From Dyadobacter subterraneus (GTDB lineage Bacteria > Bacteroidota > Bacteroidia > Cytophagales > Spirosomataceae), in NCBI RefSeq assembly GCF_015221875.1, contig NZ_JACYGY010000002.1:1115573-1179572 (forward strand): 64,000 bases of DNA, in the 5' to 3' direction. Under the pieces are notes generated by a model. It searched no databases and was not told the DNA's origin. It worked only from the letters and a program-made list of their open reading frames with translations. Below, piece after piece: positions 9,013 through 18,363 of this stretch. Within the stretch, counting starts at the first letter, position 1; each line of letters opens with the position of its first letter. The translations under genes and the position numbers were made by a program.

Positions 9013-10020
9013 TTATTTAACGGCTGCAGAATCATTCAATAATCCCCAGATTTGATCTTTTAATTGATCAATCCCTTCTCCTGTCAATGAAGAAATAAAA
9101 GTAGTTGAAATCCCTTTTGGCAATTTTGCAGCAAGTGCTTCGCGCTCTTCTTCCAATAGCATATCAACTTTTGAAACGGCTAGTAAACGTTCTTTATCCA
9201 GAAGAGACGGATTGTATAATTGAAGTTCATTAACCAATGTATTGTATTCTGCTTCAATATCTTCACTATCGGCTGCGACCATAAAAAGAAGGATTGAATT
9301 CCTTTCAATATGCCGAAGGAAACGTAAACCAAGTCCTTTTCCCTGTGAGGCGCCTTCAATAATTCCCGGAATATCGGCCATTACAAACGACCGGTAATTG
9401 CGGTAGTCAACCACGCCTAAATTTGGAACCAATGTAGTGAACGGATAATCAGCAATTTCAGGGCGTGCGGCAGATACAACAGAAAGCAATGTAGATTTTC
9501 CGGCATTCGGAAAACCAACCAGGCCAACATCCGCTAATACTTTCAGTTCAAGAATAATCCATGATTCAACAGATGGATCTCCCGTTTGAGCATGTTGTGG
9601 TGTCTGGTTTGTTGCTGATTTAAAATGATCATTTCCTAATCCGCCACGGCCGCCTTTCATCAAAATAACTTCCTGTCCGTCCTCGGTAATTTCAACAAGC
9701 TGCTCACCCGTTTCCACGTCCCTTGCGATGGTTCCAAGCGGAACTTCCAGGTAAATGTCTTTTCCGTCAGCCCCTTTTCTTCTTCCGCCTTCACCGCCTT
9801 TTCCGTCAAATGCACGGATGTGTTTTGTATATTTTAAATGTAAAAGTGTCCAGACTTGTGTTGTACCTTTTAAAATAACGTGTCCGCCGCGGCCTCCGTC
9901 TCCACCATCCGGCCCCCCCTTTTCGACATGCTTTTCACGACGAAAATGCAGCGCTCCCGCACCACCTGCGCCCGAGCGAACATTAATTTTTACGTAATCT
10001 ATAAAGTTTGAAGATGCCAT
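9013..10020 (-). CDS. obgE: Obg-family GTPase (ObgE/CgtA)
   Basis: This is an essential ribosome-associated GTPase that acts late in 50S assembly and in stress control. The first ~158 residues form the Gly-rich Obg domain (GGAGALHFRREK, GGPDGGDGGRGG, KGGRGGLGND). The G domain follows with G1 GFPNAGKST, switch I FTTLVPNLGVV, G3 DIPGIIEGA, G4 as SKVD (a common Bacteroidota variant of NKxD) and G5 SSLTG. At 335 aa it lacks the C-terminal OCT extension seen in Bacillus Obg, as is usual for this phylum. It lies downstream of adk on the same strand (119 bp), with a terminator-like hairpin between, so transcription may be separate. Confidence 0.95.
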   Translation of the reverse strand: MASSNFIDYVKINVRSGAGGAGALHFRREKHVEKGGPDGGDGGRGGHVILKGTTQVWTLLHLKYTKHIRAFDGKGGEGGRRKGADGKDIYLEVPLGTIARDVETGEQLVEITEDGQEVILMKGGRGGLGNDHFKSATNQTPQHAQTGDPSVESWIILELKVLADVGLVGFPNAGKSTLLSVVSAARPEIADYPFTTLVPNLGVVDYRNYRSFVMADIPGIIEGASQGKGLGLRFLRHIERNSILLFMVAADSEDIEAEYNTLVNELQLYNPSLLDKERLLAVSKVDMLLEEEREALAAKLPKGISTTFISSLTGEGIDQLKDQIWGLLNDSAAVK

Positions 10021-10085
10021 ACCCTGCTGCCGTTTTTTGCTTAAATTATGTGAGAAGTGTAATTACGTTGATGTATTTACAGAAG

Positions 10086-10129
10086 AAAGGTGCAGAAGCC
10101 GGGTTTGAGCCTAGGCAGTCTACACCTTT
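10086..10129 (-). terminator. Probable terminator between adk and obgE
   Basis: Arms AAAGGTG and CACCTTT enclose a partly paired interior, starting 11 bp past the adk stop. The stem is imperfect and the following T-run is interrupted, so this is a weak call. Confidence 0.45.
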
Positions 10130-10139
10130 TTAAATTTTA

Positions 10140-10712
10140 TTATGCCTGTTCAATTGCTTCAGTAATGCCTTCAAAAATCGTTTCGATTTCTCCAATACCG
10201 TTAATGGCAATATATTTTCCCTGCGCCTGGTAATAGTCAGCCACCGGTTTTGTCTTGCTGTTATATTCGTGAATCCGCTTGCTGATCAGCTCTTCGTTCT
10301 GGTCGTCAGGACGGCCGGAAGTTTTTCCTCTGTTTAGCAAACGTGTAAGAAGTTCATTGTCATCAACCACAAGCGCAACCATAACAGAAATACTTTCGCC
10401 ATAACTTTCAAGCAAAGCATCCAACGCTTCTGCCTGTGCTACGGTACGTGGAAAGCCGTCAAAAATAAATCCTGGGCACTCTTTGTGCTCTTTCAATTTA
10501 TTGTCAATCATCCCGATCACAACTTCGTCGGGAACCAGTAATCCCTGGTCCATTAAGGTTTTTGCACGAAGTCCTAGTTCGGTACCGCCCTGAATTTCAG
10601 AACGAAGCAAGTCTCCGGTAGATAGATGTATGAGCTTGTATTGTGCTATAATTTTCTCACTTTGAGTGCCTTTTCCAGCACCCGGAGGACCAAATAGTAT
10701 AAGATTCAGCAT
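10140..10712 (-). CDS. adk: Adenylate kinase
   Basis: This enzyme catalyses ATP + AMP to 2 ADP in the cytosol and keeps adenylate energy balance. The 190 aa protein shows the P-loop GPPGAGKGTQ at residues 8-17, the NMP-binding segment LSTGDLLRSEI, DGFPRT near residue 86 and the LID-entry motif RGKTSGRPDDQ. It is a short-form enzyme: the LID domain is reduced to a loop and the four-Cys zinc site is absent. It has the same orientation as obgE downstream. A TAAATTTG -7-like box lies about 45-52 bp upstream. Confidence 0.96.
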   Translation of the reverse strand: MLNLILFGPPGAGKGTQSEKIIAQYKLIHLSTGDLLRSEIQGGTELGLRAKTLMDQGLLVPDEVVIGMIDNKLKEHKECPGFIFDGFPRTVAQAEALDALLESYGESISVMVALVVDDNELLTRLLNRGKTSGRPDDQNEELISKRIHEYNSKTKPVADYYQAQGKYIAINGIGEIETIFEGITEAIEQA

Positions 10713-10756
10713 ATTGCTTAATGAAATAAATTTCGGAGAATAAGATGGTTTGGGTG

Positions 10757-10764
10757 CAAATTTA
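10757..10764 (-). promoter_or_regulatory. Possible -7 promoter element for adk
   Basis: Minus-strand TAAATTTG matches the Bacteroidota TAnnTTTG box. A TTG lies 23 bp upstream, slightly longer than the usual 19-21 bp spacing. A start near 10750 would give a leader of about 38 nt. Confidence 0.4.
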
Positions 10765-10810
10765 CAATTACTTAATACATGTCAGTTCAATTATCTCGTT
10801 TTTTTCCAAT

Positions 10811-10844
10811 AAAAAATCCTCTTAATTATTACTAATCAAGAGGA
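10811..10844 (-). terminator. Intrinsic terminator of the 268-aa secreted protein gene
   Basis: On the minus strand the arms TCCTCTT and AAGAGGA are followed directly by a run of six T. It sits 24 bp past the stop codon at 10868. Confidence 0.75.
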
Positions 10845-10867
10845 CCGGGGTAAAATTATTCAAAAAA

Positions 10868-11674
10868 TCATGGAAGAACCACACGCTTCACGGCTCCGTC
10901 TTCATTCTGTGTAACGGTCACGAAAAGTGTTCCTTTTGTGTTTTTCTTAATATCTATCTGGCCAACAAATTCGCCGCTGAAATCTTTAATTTCTTTCTTT
11001 CCAACTTCTTTTCCCTTTGTATCTGAGATTGTTACAAGTACATCGCCTTTTTGCGGAACATAAAAACGAAGATTCATCACGCCATTATCAGGATTGTTTG
11101 GGTAAACATTTAATTCACGGACAGTCGATGCTTTTGCTGATTCATTATTCCAAAAACTGCCCACATGATCACCAATGCGATTTCCGAAATCTTCCATGTC
11201 GCGCATCATGATTTTTGCCTTCGGACGGATTTGTCTTTCAAGATTTCGCGTCTGATTTCGCAGATCATCGAAATTGTAGTTGAAATCTTTGAAATCATCA
11301 TTTCGGAAATTAAATGCGAAATCTTCATGGTCACCATCTGACTTTTTCTGCATTTTCCCACGACGCTGAACGAGTTTATTTCCTCTGCCATCGTCAACAG
11401 TTATGGTAACCTGTTTTTTACCATTAGGATCAAGCTTCATTGAATCAATGGCTTTGTCAACGAAATCTTCCCTTTCATCTCCCGGCATCTGCGGAAGCTC
11501 GTAATTTTTTTCAATCGTTCTTGATTTTCCGTCCTTATCTTCCGTTACTTTAATACGGATGGAAGTTTTTTTCTGATCATCTTTTTCGGATTGGGCGAAC
11601 GTCTTTTCAAAAGAAGAAAGACCAGTTATGACGAATAAAGACAAAGCGGCGTGTAATAGGAATTTTTGTCTCAT
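10868..11674 (-). CDS. Exported protein of unknown function with T9SS-like C-terminal domain
   Basis: I do not recognise a functional family for the main part. The 268 aa protein starts with a signal peptide (MRQKFLLHAALSLFVITGL, cleavage near TFAQ). A charged middle region of roughly 150 residues is rich in Lys, Asp and Arg, with FNFRNDDFKDFNYNFDD and many Arg-Asn pairs. The last ~80 residues start at LNVYPNNPDNG and resemble the beta-sandwich of T9SS type A sorting domains (VTISDTKGKEVGKKEI, then a Gly-Thr-Leu-Phe-Val strand). It may therefore be surface-exposed. It is transcribed divergently from the sensor kinase at 11859 across a 184 bp gap, so shared control or a signalling link is possible but unproven. 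Confidence 0.65.
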   Translation of the reverse strand: MRQKFLLHAALSLFVITGLSSFEKTFAQSEKDDQKKTSIRIKVTEDKDGKSRTIEKNYELPQMPGDEREDFVDKAIDSMKLDPNGKKQVTITVDDGRGNKLVQRRGKMQKKSDGDHEDFAFNFRNDDFKDFNYNFDDLRNQTRNLERQIRPKAKIMMRDMEDFGNRIGDHVGSFWNNESAKASTVRELNVYPNNPDNGVMNLRFYVPQKGDVLVTISDTKGKEVGKKEIKDFSGEFVGQIDIKKNTKGTLFVTVTQNEDGAVKRVVLP

Positions 11675-11858
11675 AATATTCTATTGTTTTGTTTTTGAGA
11701 TAATTACAAATTTAAATTTTGCCTGAAAAACTGGCTGTTAAATTTTGTTAAAAAAAGAAACGGCTTCTCCGGATGCCTTAAATTTGTTCAACATAACAAA
11801 GTCGCAGAAAAAAGTGCTGGTGTTGCATTGAAAGCGGTGCATCGACAAATAAATAAAA

Positions 11859-13682
11859 ATGACGAAGCGGAAAATCCAGATTATAATCGGTTTAATGTGC
11901 CTGGCGCTTATCGGCCTCATCGGTTTTCAGTGGTACTGGATACGCGAGGCGATTGCGATCCGGAATGAGCAGTTCAACCAAAAAGTGGCCGAATCTGTAC
12001 AGGAAGTGGTGCATCGACTTGAAAAACAGGAAATGATGTATTTGCTTCAGCAGCGTATTGAAACGGAACAACAGAAAGATAAACTGAACCGTATCACGCA
12101 GCTGAGAGAAATGCCGGTTAAAAAATCGGGTTCAAAACAGAATAAAAAACCGGTTTCTGCGGTTTTGCCTCAGCCTAATGTCCAGGTATTTATCGGTCCG
12201 AATGGTGACGAAATCCATTATCAGTTTTTTACAGAAGCCGCTCCTTCTGATGTATTAAGTCCAAATTTCCGTGTAACGCTGGATCATCAGCAGCAGATTA
12301 TCGAAGAATTTTTTCAGGCGCAGCGATTCGGGGCAGAAGGTATGGATGAATTTATGCGCAGAAGACTGGAAGAGGAAAAGAAATTGGGAAGTGCTTTTCA
12401 GGAAGCTTTTCCGGGTCAGAAAACGGATGGAAAAAGTCAAAATGCGAATGGAGAAAGTGAAGCTAATTCTCAGATTTTATATAGGAAGTCTAAGCTTAGT
12501 CCTGAAAAATCACCACAACTCGCCGGAACAAAACCACTCATTAATGGAAAATCCCGTGATCTTGACAGAGCAGATTTGCTTCGCGAAGTAATGAAGGATC
12601 TGATGTATACCAAAAGACCAATTCAGGAACGCGTAAACCGGTTTTTGCTGGATACTTTGTTGAGAAAGGAACTGGTCGAAAATGGAATTACGTTGTCATA
12701 TGAATTTGCTGTTCAGGGAAATACAAACAACGGATTGGTATTTTCAACGGCCAGCCTGAAAACTTCGGAATGGCAGCAAAGATCTTATAAAGCATCACTT
12801 TTCCCGAACGAAACCTTGCAGGGCAATAATCTGCTTTACGTCTTTTTTCCGGATCAGCAAAAATATATTCTGAGTAATATGGGCGTCATGTTTGGCGGCT
12901 CAGGAATTCTGATTGTCGTAATAATGGCTTGTTTTTATATGGCCGTTTCAACGATTCTTCATCAGAAAAAACTTTCGGATATCAAGAATGATTTCATCAA
13001 TAATATGACCCACGAATTTAAAACGCCAATTTCGACGATTGCGTTGGCTGCGGATATGGCGCAGGAAAATTCAAGGTCGGCGGGCACTGAGACTTCTCCA
13101 AGAATGACGCGTTATCTCGGCATTATCCGGGAAGAAAATAAACGGCTGGGAACGCATGTGGAGAAGGTTTTACAGATGGCACTTTTGGATAAAGGTCATG
13201 TGAAACTGAAAAGAAGTGAGGCAAATATTCATGATCTGATAGAAAAAGTACTGAACAGTCAAAGTGTTCAGATTGAGCAGAAAGAAGGAGAAATTGATCT
13301 GGAATTTGAAGCAGTCAATGAAATTATTTCCTGCGACGAACTGCATATTTCCAACGTGCTGAACAATCTGATTGATAATGCAATTAAATACTCTCCTGAA
13401 AAACTGCATCTGAAAGTCAGAACGGAAAATGAAAATAATGGAATTTCAATCGCTATAACAGATCATGGTTTAGGAATGAGTAAAGAGCAGATCCAACGCA
13501 TTTTTGATACATTTTATCGCGTTCCAACCGGAAATGTTCATGATGTCAAAGGTTTCGGTCTGGGACTGAGTTACGTGAAGAAAATGGTGGAAGCGCATGA
13601 AGGAACTGTTAATGTGCATAGCAGGCCGGGCCACGGAAGTACGTTTATTATCTGGCTGCCGATTGCTCCTGCCGAAGCATAA
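11859..13682 (+). CDS. Membrane sensor histidine kinase (orphan)
   Basis: This is a two-component sensor kinase of 607 aa. It has an N-terminal membrane helix (about 6-26), an extracytoplasmic domain of ~315 residues with a Gln/Lys-rich section, and a second helix (about 345-367, GILIVVIMACFYMAVSTI). The HisKA phosphoacceptor is in NNMTHEFKTPIS (His385). The HATPase_c domain has the N box NNLIDNAIKYS, DHGLGMS and GFGLGLSYVKKMV. No response regulator lies beside it: valS follows downstream and a secreted protein lies upstream in the opposite direction, so its partner must be elsewhere. It resembles RprX-type Bacteroidota kinases in layout. The signal is unknown. Confidence 0.9.
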   Translation: MTKRKIQIIIGLMCLALIGLIGFQWYWIREAIAIRNEQFNQKVAESVQEVVHRLEKQEMMYLLQQRIETEQQKDKLNRITQLREMPVKKSGSKQNKKPVSAVLPQPNVQVFIGPNGDEIHYQFFTEAAPSDVLSPNFRVTLDHQQQIIEEFFQAQRFGAEGMDEFMRRRLEEEKKLGSAFQEAFPGQKTDGKSQNANGESEANSQILYRKSKLSPEKSPQLAGTKPLINGKSRDLDRADLLREVMKDLMYTKRPIQERVNRFLLDTLLRKELVENGITLSYEFAVQGNTNNGLVFSTASLKTSEWQQRSYKASLFPNETLQGNNLLYVFFPDQQKYILSNMGVMFGGSGILIVVIMACFYMAVSTILHQKKLSDIKNDFINNMTHEFKTPISTIALAADMAQENSRSAGTETSPRMTRYLGIIREENKRLGTHVEKVLQMALLDKGHVKLKRSEANIHDLIEKVLNSQSVQIEQKEGEIDLEFEAVNEIISCDELHISNVLNNLIDNAIKYSPEKLHLKVRTENENNGISIAITDHGLGMSKEQIQRIFDTFYRVPTGNVHDVKGFGLGLSYVKKMVEAHEGTVNVHSRPGHGSTFIIWLPIAPAEA

Positions 13683-13801
13683 AAATTGGCAAGACAATCA
13701 TTAATCTCCTATCATTCACGTGAAAATATCGGTTTCAAGTGATAACTTGCCATTCTTTTTAAGACTGCAATTGTTAATAACGCCCATATTTTACAAAAAG
13801 A

Positions 13802-16432
13802 ATGATCTCCAAAACCTACGCGCCGCAAGAGATAGAAGATAAATGGTATAGCTACTGGATCGAAAACAAATATTTTAATTCCAAGCCAAATCCTGATAAA
13901 GAGCCTTATACCATTGTAATTCCGCCACCAAACGTGACGGGTGTTTTGCATATGGGGCACATGCTCAATAACACGATTCAGGATATTCTGATCCGTAAAG
14001 CGCGGATGGAAGGCAGGGAAGCATGTTGGGTACCTGGTACGGATCATGCGTCTATCGCAACGGAAGCGAAAGTGGTGGCGATGTTGAAAGAACGTGGGAT
14101 CAACAAACGTGATCTTTCCCGCGACGAATTTCTGGAATATTGCTGGGAGTGGACGCACAAATATGGTGGAATTATTTTGCAGCAATTGCGCAAACTGGGC
14201 GCTTCCTGCGACTGGGACCGTACTGCTTTCACCATGGATCCGGATCTTTACGATTCTGTGATCGATGTTTTTATTGACCTGTACAAAAAAGGAGATATTT
14301 ATCGCGGTCACCGCATGGTGAACTGGGATCCTCAGGCGCGTACGACCGTTTCTGACGAGGAAGTAATTACAAAAGAAGTAAATCAGAAACTGGTTTATAT
14401 CCGCTACGATCTGGTTGGCGGTGCCGAAGGGGAAGGAATTATTATTGCAACAACGCGTCCGGAAACGATCATGGCGGATGCGGCGATTTGTGTAAATCCA
14501 AATGACGAACGTTATCAATTCCTCATTGGAAAGCAGGTTATAATTCCATTAATCAAACGCGCCATTGATGTAATTGCTGACGAATATGTTGAAATGGAAT
14601 TTGGAACCGGTGCTTTAAAAGTTACTCCGGCACATGACACAAATGACTATGAACTAGGAAAAAAACATAATCTGGCGATCATCGATCTTTTGAATGAAGA
14701 CGGAACGCTGAATGAAAAAGCGCAGATTCTGGTTGGTGAAGACCGTTTTATTGCCCGTAAGAAAATTATCAAATTGCTTGAAGAATCAGGAAATCTGGTA
14801 AAAAGCGAAGAATATAAATCGAATGTTGGCCATTCGGAACGCACAAATGCGGTTATTGAGCCAAGAATTTCTGAACAATGGTTTTTGAAAATGAGCCGGT
14901 TAAGTGAGCCAGCTTTGGAAAATGTAATGAATGATACCATTCAACTGATTCCGCCAAAATTCAAAAATACATACCGTCACTGGATGGAAAATGTGCGTGA
15001 CTGGAATATCAGTCGCCAGCTTTGGTGGGGACACCGGATTCCTGCTTTTTACTTGCAGGATGGAACGGTTATCGTTGCTAAAACCAAAAATGAGGCGCTC
15101 CATATCGCGCAGCACGAATATCAGCTATTTGCGCTTACCGAAGAAGATTTAACACAGGATGCAGATGTTTTGGATACCTGGTTTTCTTCCTGGTTATGGC
15201 CGATTTCGGTTTTTAACGGAATCAAAAAGCCGGATAACGAAGAAATAAATTATTACTATCCAACAAATGATCTGGTAACGGCTCCTGAAATTTTGTTTTT
15301 CTGGGTGGCGCGTATGATCATTGCCGGTTACGAATATAAAGGCACTTATCCGTTCAAAAATGTTTATCTCACTGGAATTGTCCGTGATAAACAAGGACGG
15401 AAAATGTCGAAGTCGTTGGGAAATTCTCCTGATCCGATTGAACTGATTGAAAAATATGGTGCGGATGGAATTCGTACCGGAATGCTGTTTAGCTCTCCGG
15501 CCGGAAACGATTTGCCATATGATGAAAAACTGGTTGAACAGGGGAGAAATTTCTGTAACAAGATCTGGAATGCATTCCGTCTGGTAAAAGGATGGAGCGT
15601 TGATACTTCACTTTCTGCGCCGGAAGGTTCTAGCCTGGCGGTAAAATGGTTTGATAGTAAATTGAACCAGACACTGGCAGAAGTTCAGGATCATTTTACC
15701 AAATTCCGTATTTCAGATTCTCTGAATTCGGTTTATAAATTAATCTGGGATGATTTCTGCGCGCAGTATCTGGAAATGATTAAACCTGGTTTTGAGCAAC
15801 CAATTGATGCCGCTACTTTTGAAGCAACGCTTGAATTTTTTGATAAATTAATGCGTCTGGCACATCCGTTCATGCCGTTTATCACAGAGGAAATCTGGCA
15901 GAATATTCGTGAGCGTCAGGAAAAAGAAAGCATTTGTGTGGCTGATTTTCCAATCGTTGGCTCGGTTGATACCAATCTTTTAGGTGAATTTGAAATTCTG
16001 TTTGAATTGATCTCAGCCATTCGGAATTTGAGAAATACAAAAAATATCAGTCCGAAAATTGAATTGCCGTTAGCTATAAAATCGGATCAACCTGAACTTT
16101 ATAAAGGTTTGGAAGCATTGGTAAGAAAACTGGCGAATGTTGCGGAAATCAATTTCGTATCAGAGCAAGCACCCGGTATGTCATTCCTTGTTCGTTCTGA
16201 TGAATTTTTTATCAATCTTGAAGGAGAAATTGATGTTGAAGCAGAGCGTGAAAATCTGATGAAAGAACTTGCTTACACAGAAGGATTCCTGAATTCAGTT
16301 GCCAAAAAACTTTCAAACGAGCGTTTTGTTCAAAATGCAAATGCTGATGTTGTTGAAAAAGAAAGACAAAAAATGGCTGATGCTGAGGCGAAAATTGTGA
16401 CTTTGAAAGAGGCTTTGGTTAGACTTGGATAA
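13802..16432 (+). CDS. valS: Valyl-tRNA synthetase
   Basis: This class I synthetase charges tRNA-Val and edits mischarged Thr. The 876 aa length is normal. The catalytic signature is in PPPNVTGVLHMGHML (HMGH near residue 50). The CP1 editing domain includes TTRPETIMADAA, and the KMSKS loop is GRKMSKSLGNSPDP near residue 535. The anticodon-binding domain and a C-terminal tRNA-binding coiled coil (ENLMKELAYTEGFLNSVAKK onward) are both present. It follows the sensor kinase by 119 bp on the same strand and is followed by a strong terminator. Confidence 0.97.
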   Translation: MISKTYAPQEIEDKWYSYWIENKYFNSKPNPDKEPYTIVIPPPNVTGVLHMGHMLNNTIQDILIRKARMEGREACWVPGTDHASIATEAKVVAMLKERGINKRDLSRDEFLEYCWEWTHKYGGIILQQLRKLGASCDWDRTAFTMDPDLYDSVIDVFIDLYKKGDIYRGHRMVNWDPQARTTVSDEEVITKEVNQKLVYIRYDLVGGAEGEGIIIATTRPETIMADAAICVNPNDERYQFLIGKQVIIPLIKRAIDVIADEYVEMEFGTGALKVTPAHDTNDYELGKKHNLAIIDLLNEDGTLNEKAQILVGEDRFIARKKIIKLLEESGNLVKSEEYKSNVGHSERTNAVIEPRISEQWFLKMSRLSEPALENVMNDTIQLIPPKFKNTYRHWMENVRDWNISRQLWWGHRIPAFYLQDGTVIVAKTKNEALHIAQHEYQLFALTEEDLTQDADVLDTWFSSWLWPISVFNGIKKPDNEEINYYYPTNDLVTAPEILFFWVARMIIAGYEYKGTYPFKNVYLTGIVRDKQGRKMSKSLGNSPDPIELIEKYGADGIRTGMLFSSPAGNDLPYDEKLVEQGRNFCNKIWNAFRLVKGWSVDTSLSAPEGSSLAVKWFDSKLNQTLAEVQDHFTKFRISDSLNSVYKLIWDDFCAQYLEMIKPGFEQPIDAATFEATLEFFDKLMRLAHPFMPFITEEIWQNIRERQEKESICVADFPIVGSVDTNLLGEFEILFELISAIRNLRNTKNISPKIELPLAIKSDQPELYKGLEALVRKLANVAEINFVSEQAPGMSFLVRSDEFFINLEGEIDVEAERENLMKELAYTEGFLNSVAKKLSNERFVQNANADVVEKERQKMADAEAKIVTLKEALVRLG

Positions 16433-16446
16433 AAAAGAATAGCTAT

Positions 16447-16487
16447 AAAAACAGCGCTGTTACTTTTCGGTTTCAGCGCTGTTTTTT
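16447..16487 (+). terminator. valS terminator
   Basis: Arms AAAAACAGCGCTG and CAGCGCTGTTTTTT enclose a 14-nt loop, 14 bp past the valS stop, with a T-run on the plus strand. Confidence 0.85.
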
Positions 16488-16518
16488 GTTAAGTATCGTA
16501 GTTAACGGAGAAAATATG

Positions 16519-16780
16519 CCACCACTTCGTGGTTTTTACACAATCGACGTAAATGTTTTCTATAATAATATCAGTCCTTCGGACTTGGGATGTCTCTGAA
16601 TTTATGATTCCGGACGGTTTACGAGCGATGAAATAATCCTGAAAGGGTTACATTATTATAGAAAATGACATCATATGATCCGGGAATATTTCCGCCGAAC
16701 AATCCTGAAAAGATGACATTATTATAAAAAAATATGGGTATCACACCGAGCCAAACCCTGAAAGGGTGACATAATTAAGC
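16519..16780. repeat. Array of regularly spaced mini-palindromes (REP-like), valS/DUF3472 intergenic
   Basis: The 373-bp gap between two convergent genes is filled, after the valS terminator, by short palindromes with 3-nt loops. They are ACCAC-TTC-GTGGT at 16521, AGTCC-TTC-GGACT at 16573, a weak CCG-GA-CGG at 16610, CCT-GAA-AGG at 16638, a degenerate copy near 16704 and ACCCT-GAA-AGGGT at 16755. Ignoring the weak copy, centre-to-centre distances are about 52, 63, 66 and 53 bp. Between them the phrase ACATTATTATAGAAAAT recurs: direct near 16650, degenerate near 16717 and 16769, and inverted near 16552. No coding potential was seen. Confidence 0.7.
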
Positions 16781-16805
16781 CGCAAACTTTCTGTGTTCTT
16801 AAAAT

Positions 16806-18110
16806 CTAAGGCAGCTTTTCAAAATTAATTTTCGGTGCTTCTCCGCTAGATTCACGAGTAAACGAATCTCCAATCATGGTAAATTCATTAAAAAAACCAC
16901 AGTTTTTCAAATAGAAATAATTCTTCTCTTTTCCACCTGCATAATCCAAACGATAACCTTTTCTTGCCGTCGCGTCTGCTGAAAATTTTGCCTGATTAAG
17001 TTCGGTCCAAGTTCCGGAAGCAGTTCTGATCCATTGCTTTCCAAAATAAACTTTACGCGTCTGATTTCCGGTTTCGGGGATGAAATTTTCTAAAAATGAA
17101 TGTAGTTTTTTCAGGTAAGTCTGTGTTTTTGGTCTTTTGAAACTGGCTATCAATTTCCATTCTGCTTTTTCGGGAGTGAAGAAATAAGCAGTATAAGTCG
17201 TAGTGCTATCGCCTGAAGGTTTTCCCTGCAACAGAAATTTGTACGTAATTCCGGCCTTCCAATTGTATTTCAAATAACTTTGTCCTCCCGAACCTTCGTT
17301 GCCAAATTCGCCGGTATATACATCAATTCCCTTTTTCAACATTACAATCTGTTTGTCTTTTGGAATTGATTTCGGATCGTCTGTTTGAAATGGACTCCAT
17401 ACTGAAAACAAAATTCTGCGTTCTTTTGCCGAATTAACCTGCATACCGAAATATCCTTCACCAAAACCATTAGCCATAAAATAGGAACCGATGACATCCT
17501 GTTTTTCAGGAACGGTCACTTCGTTATAAAACCATTCAACATTTTCATCGGTTGGAATTGGATAATTAAGATGAACCGACGGACCGCGTCTTCCCCAATA
17601 GAAAAAATTGCCAGCATTATCCTTTACAAAAGCAGCTTTTTCATCAATAGCATTGCCTCCTAAAATCCATTCATTAAGTTTTCCAAATTCTTTTCCCGAT
17701 TTTGAAATTCCCTGAACGGAAAGTTTTAAATAACCGGTTTGGTTAATCTCCCAGGAACCGAGGTCATAAATTTTTTCGATACCTAAGAGCTCAATTTCCC
17801 TCGATTTCCCGGCGACCAAAATTCTGATTTTACTTTTTCCTGTTTCACAAGAAGCTTTTAGCGAAAGATTTATTTTTCCGATTTTAGCGAAACGGACATA
17901 AGTCTGAAGAATTGATTCTGTATTTGTCCAATCCGACAATCCGGTTTCACTTATCTTTTCTGTTTTCCCATTTTGAATCCAGGAATTTCCGCCGATTGGA
18001 ACGTGAATGCGGTTGGTATCTGGTAAGGCAAGAACGTCTTCGTTTTTTGAAAAACTTCCTGAAAATGACTGTGAAAAAATTGAAAAGAAAGCCAGAAGCA
18101 GCGAATACAT
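16806..18110 (-). CDS. Secreted DUF5077/DUF3472-type protein
   Basis: This 434 aa exported protein starts with a signal peptide (MYSLLLAFFSIFSQSFSG). The first half (GNSWIQNGKTEKISETGLSD to the LSVQGISKSG segment) resembles DUF5077, a carbohydrate-binding-like beta sandwich. The second half (SVHLNYPIP, FMANGFGEGYFGMQVNSA, ILFSVWSPFQTDDP, GGQSYLKYNWKAG) matches DUF3472 as I recall it. No catalytic residues are assigned for these families. It converges with valS across the repeat array and diverges from fbp. A role in polysaccharide binding or processing is inference from the fold type and signal peptide only. Confidence 0.65.
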   Translation of the reverse strand: MYSLLLAFFSIFSQSFSGSFSKNEDVLALPDTNRIHVPIGGNSWIQNGKTEKISETGLSDWTNTESILQTYVRFAKIGKINLSLKASCETGKSKIRILVAGKSREIELLGIEKIYDLGSWEINQTGYLKLSVQGISKSGKEFGKLNEWILGGNAIDEKAAFVKDNAGNFFYWGRRGPSVHLNYPIPTDENVEWFYNEVTVPEKQDVIGSYFMANGFGEGYFGMQVNSAKERRILFSVWSPFQTDDPKSIPKDKQIVMLKKGIDVYTGEFGNEGSGGQSYLKYNWKAGITYKFLLQGKPSGDSTTTYTAYFFTPEKAEWKLIASFKRPKTQTYLKKLHSFLENFIPETGNQTRKVYFGKQWIRTASGTWTELNQAKFSADATARKGYRLDYAGGKEKNYFYLKNCGFFNEFTMIGDSFTRESSGEAPKINFEKLP

Positions 18111-18156
18111 ATCTATTTAGTTTAGGAACCTGTTAAGATTACAAACTAAACATTTT

Positions 18157-18171
18157 AGATGAAATTCATCT
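18157..18171. promoter_or_regulatory. Perfect inverted repeat between the DUF3472 gene and fbp
   Basis: AGATGAA-A-TTCATCT is a 15-bp palindrome in the 253-bp divergent intergenic region, 47 bp from the DUF3472 start. It could be an operator for either gene. No other motif in this gap was convincing. Confidence 0.3.
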
Positions 18172-18363
18172 TTTAATATTGTTGGAAATTTCCTTCCCAA
18201 AAGTGCATGACGACTATATAATTGTCTTACCCTGAATGACGTATATTGCTTATTTTCTACTTTAAAAATATAGTTGAAATCGTGTTGATTTGTTAAAAAA
18301 GAGTTTGAAATTTGATCAAATCATACTGCCTTACACATCTCACAACTTGTTGAAATTATAAAA

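Noticed and set aside
13712..14518. 268-codon minus-strand open frame opposite valS
   Set aside because: It lies entirely antisense to the valS 5' region and upstream DNA, with His/Phe/Arg-rich shadow composition. valS is certain.
16519..16780. CRISPR array
   Set aside because: The repeated units are short palindromes with variable arms and related spacers, not identical direct repeats with unique spacers. No cas genes are present.
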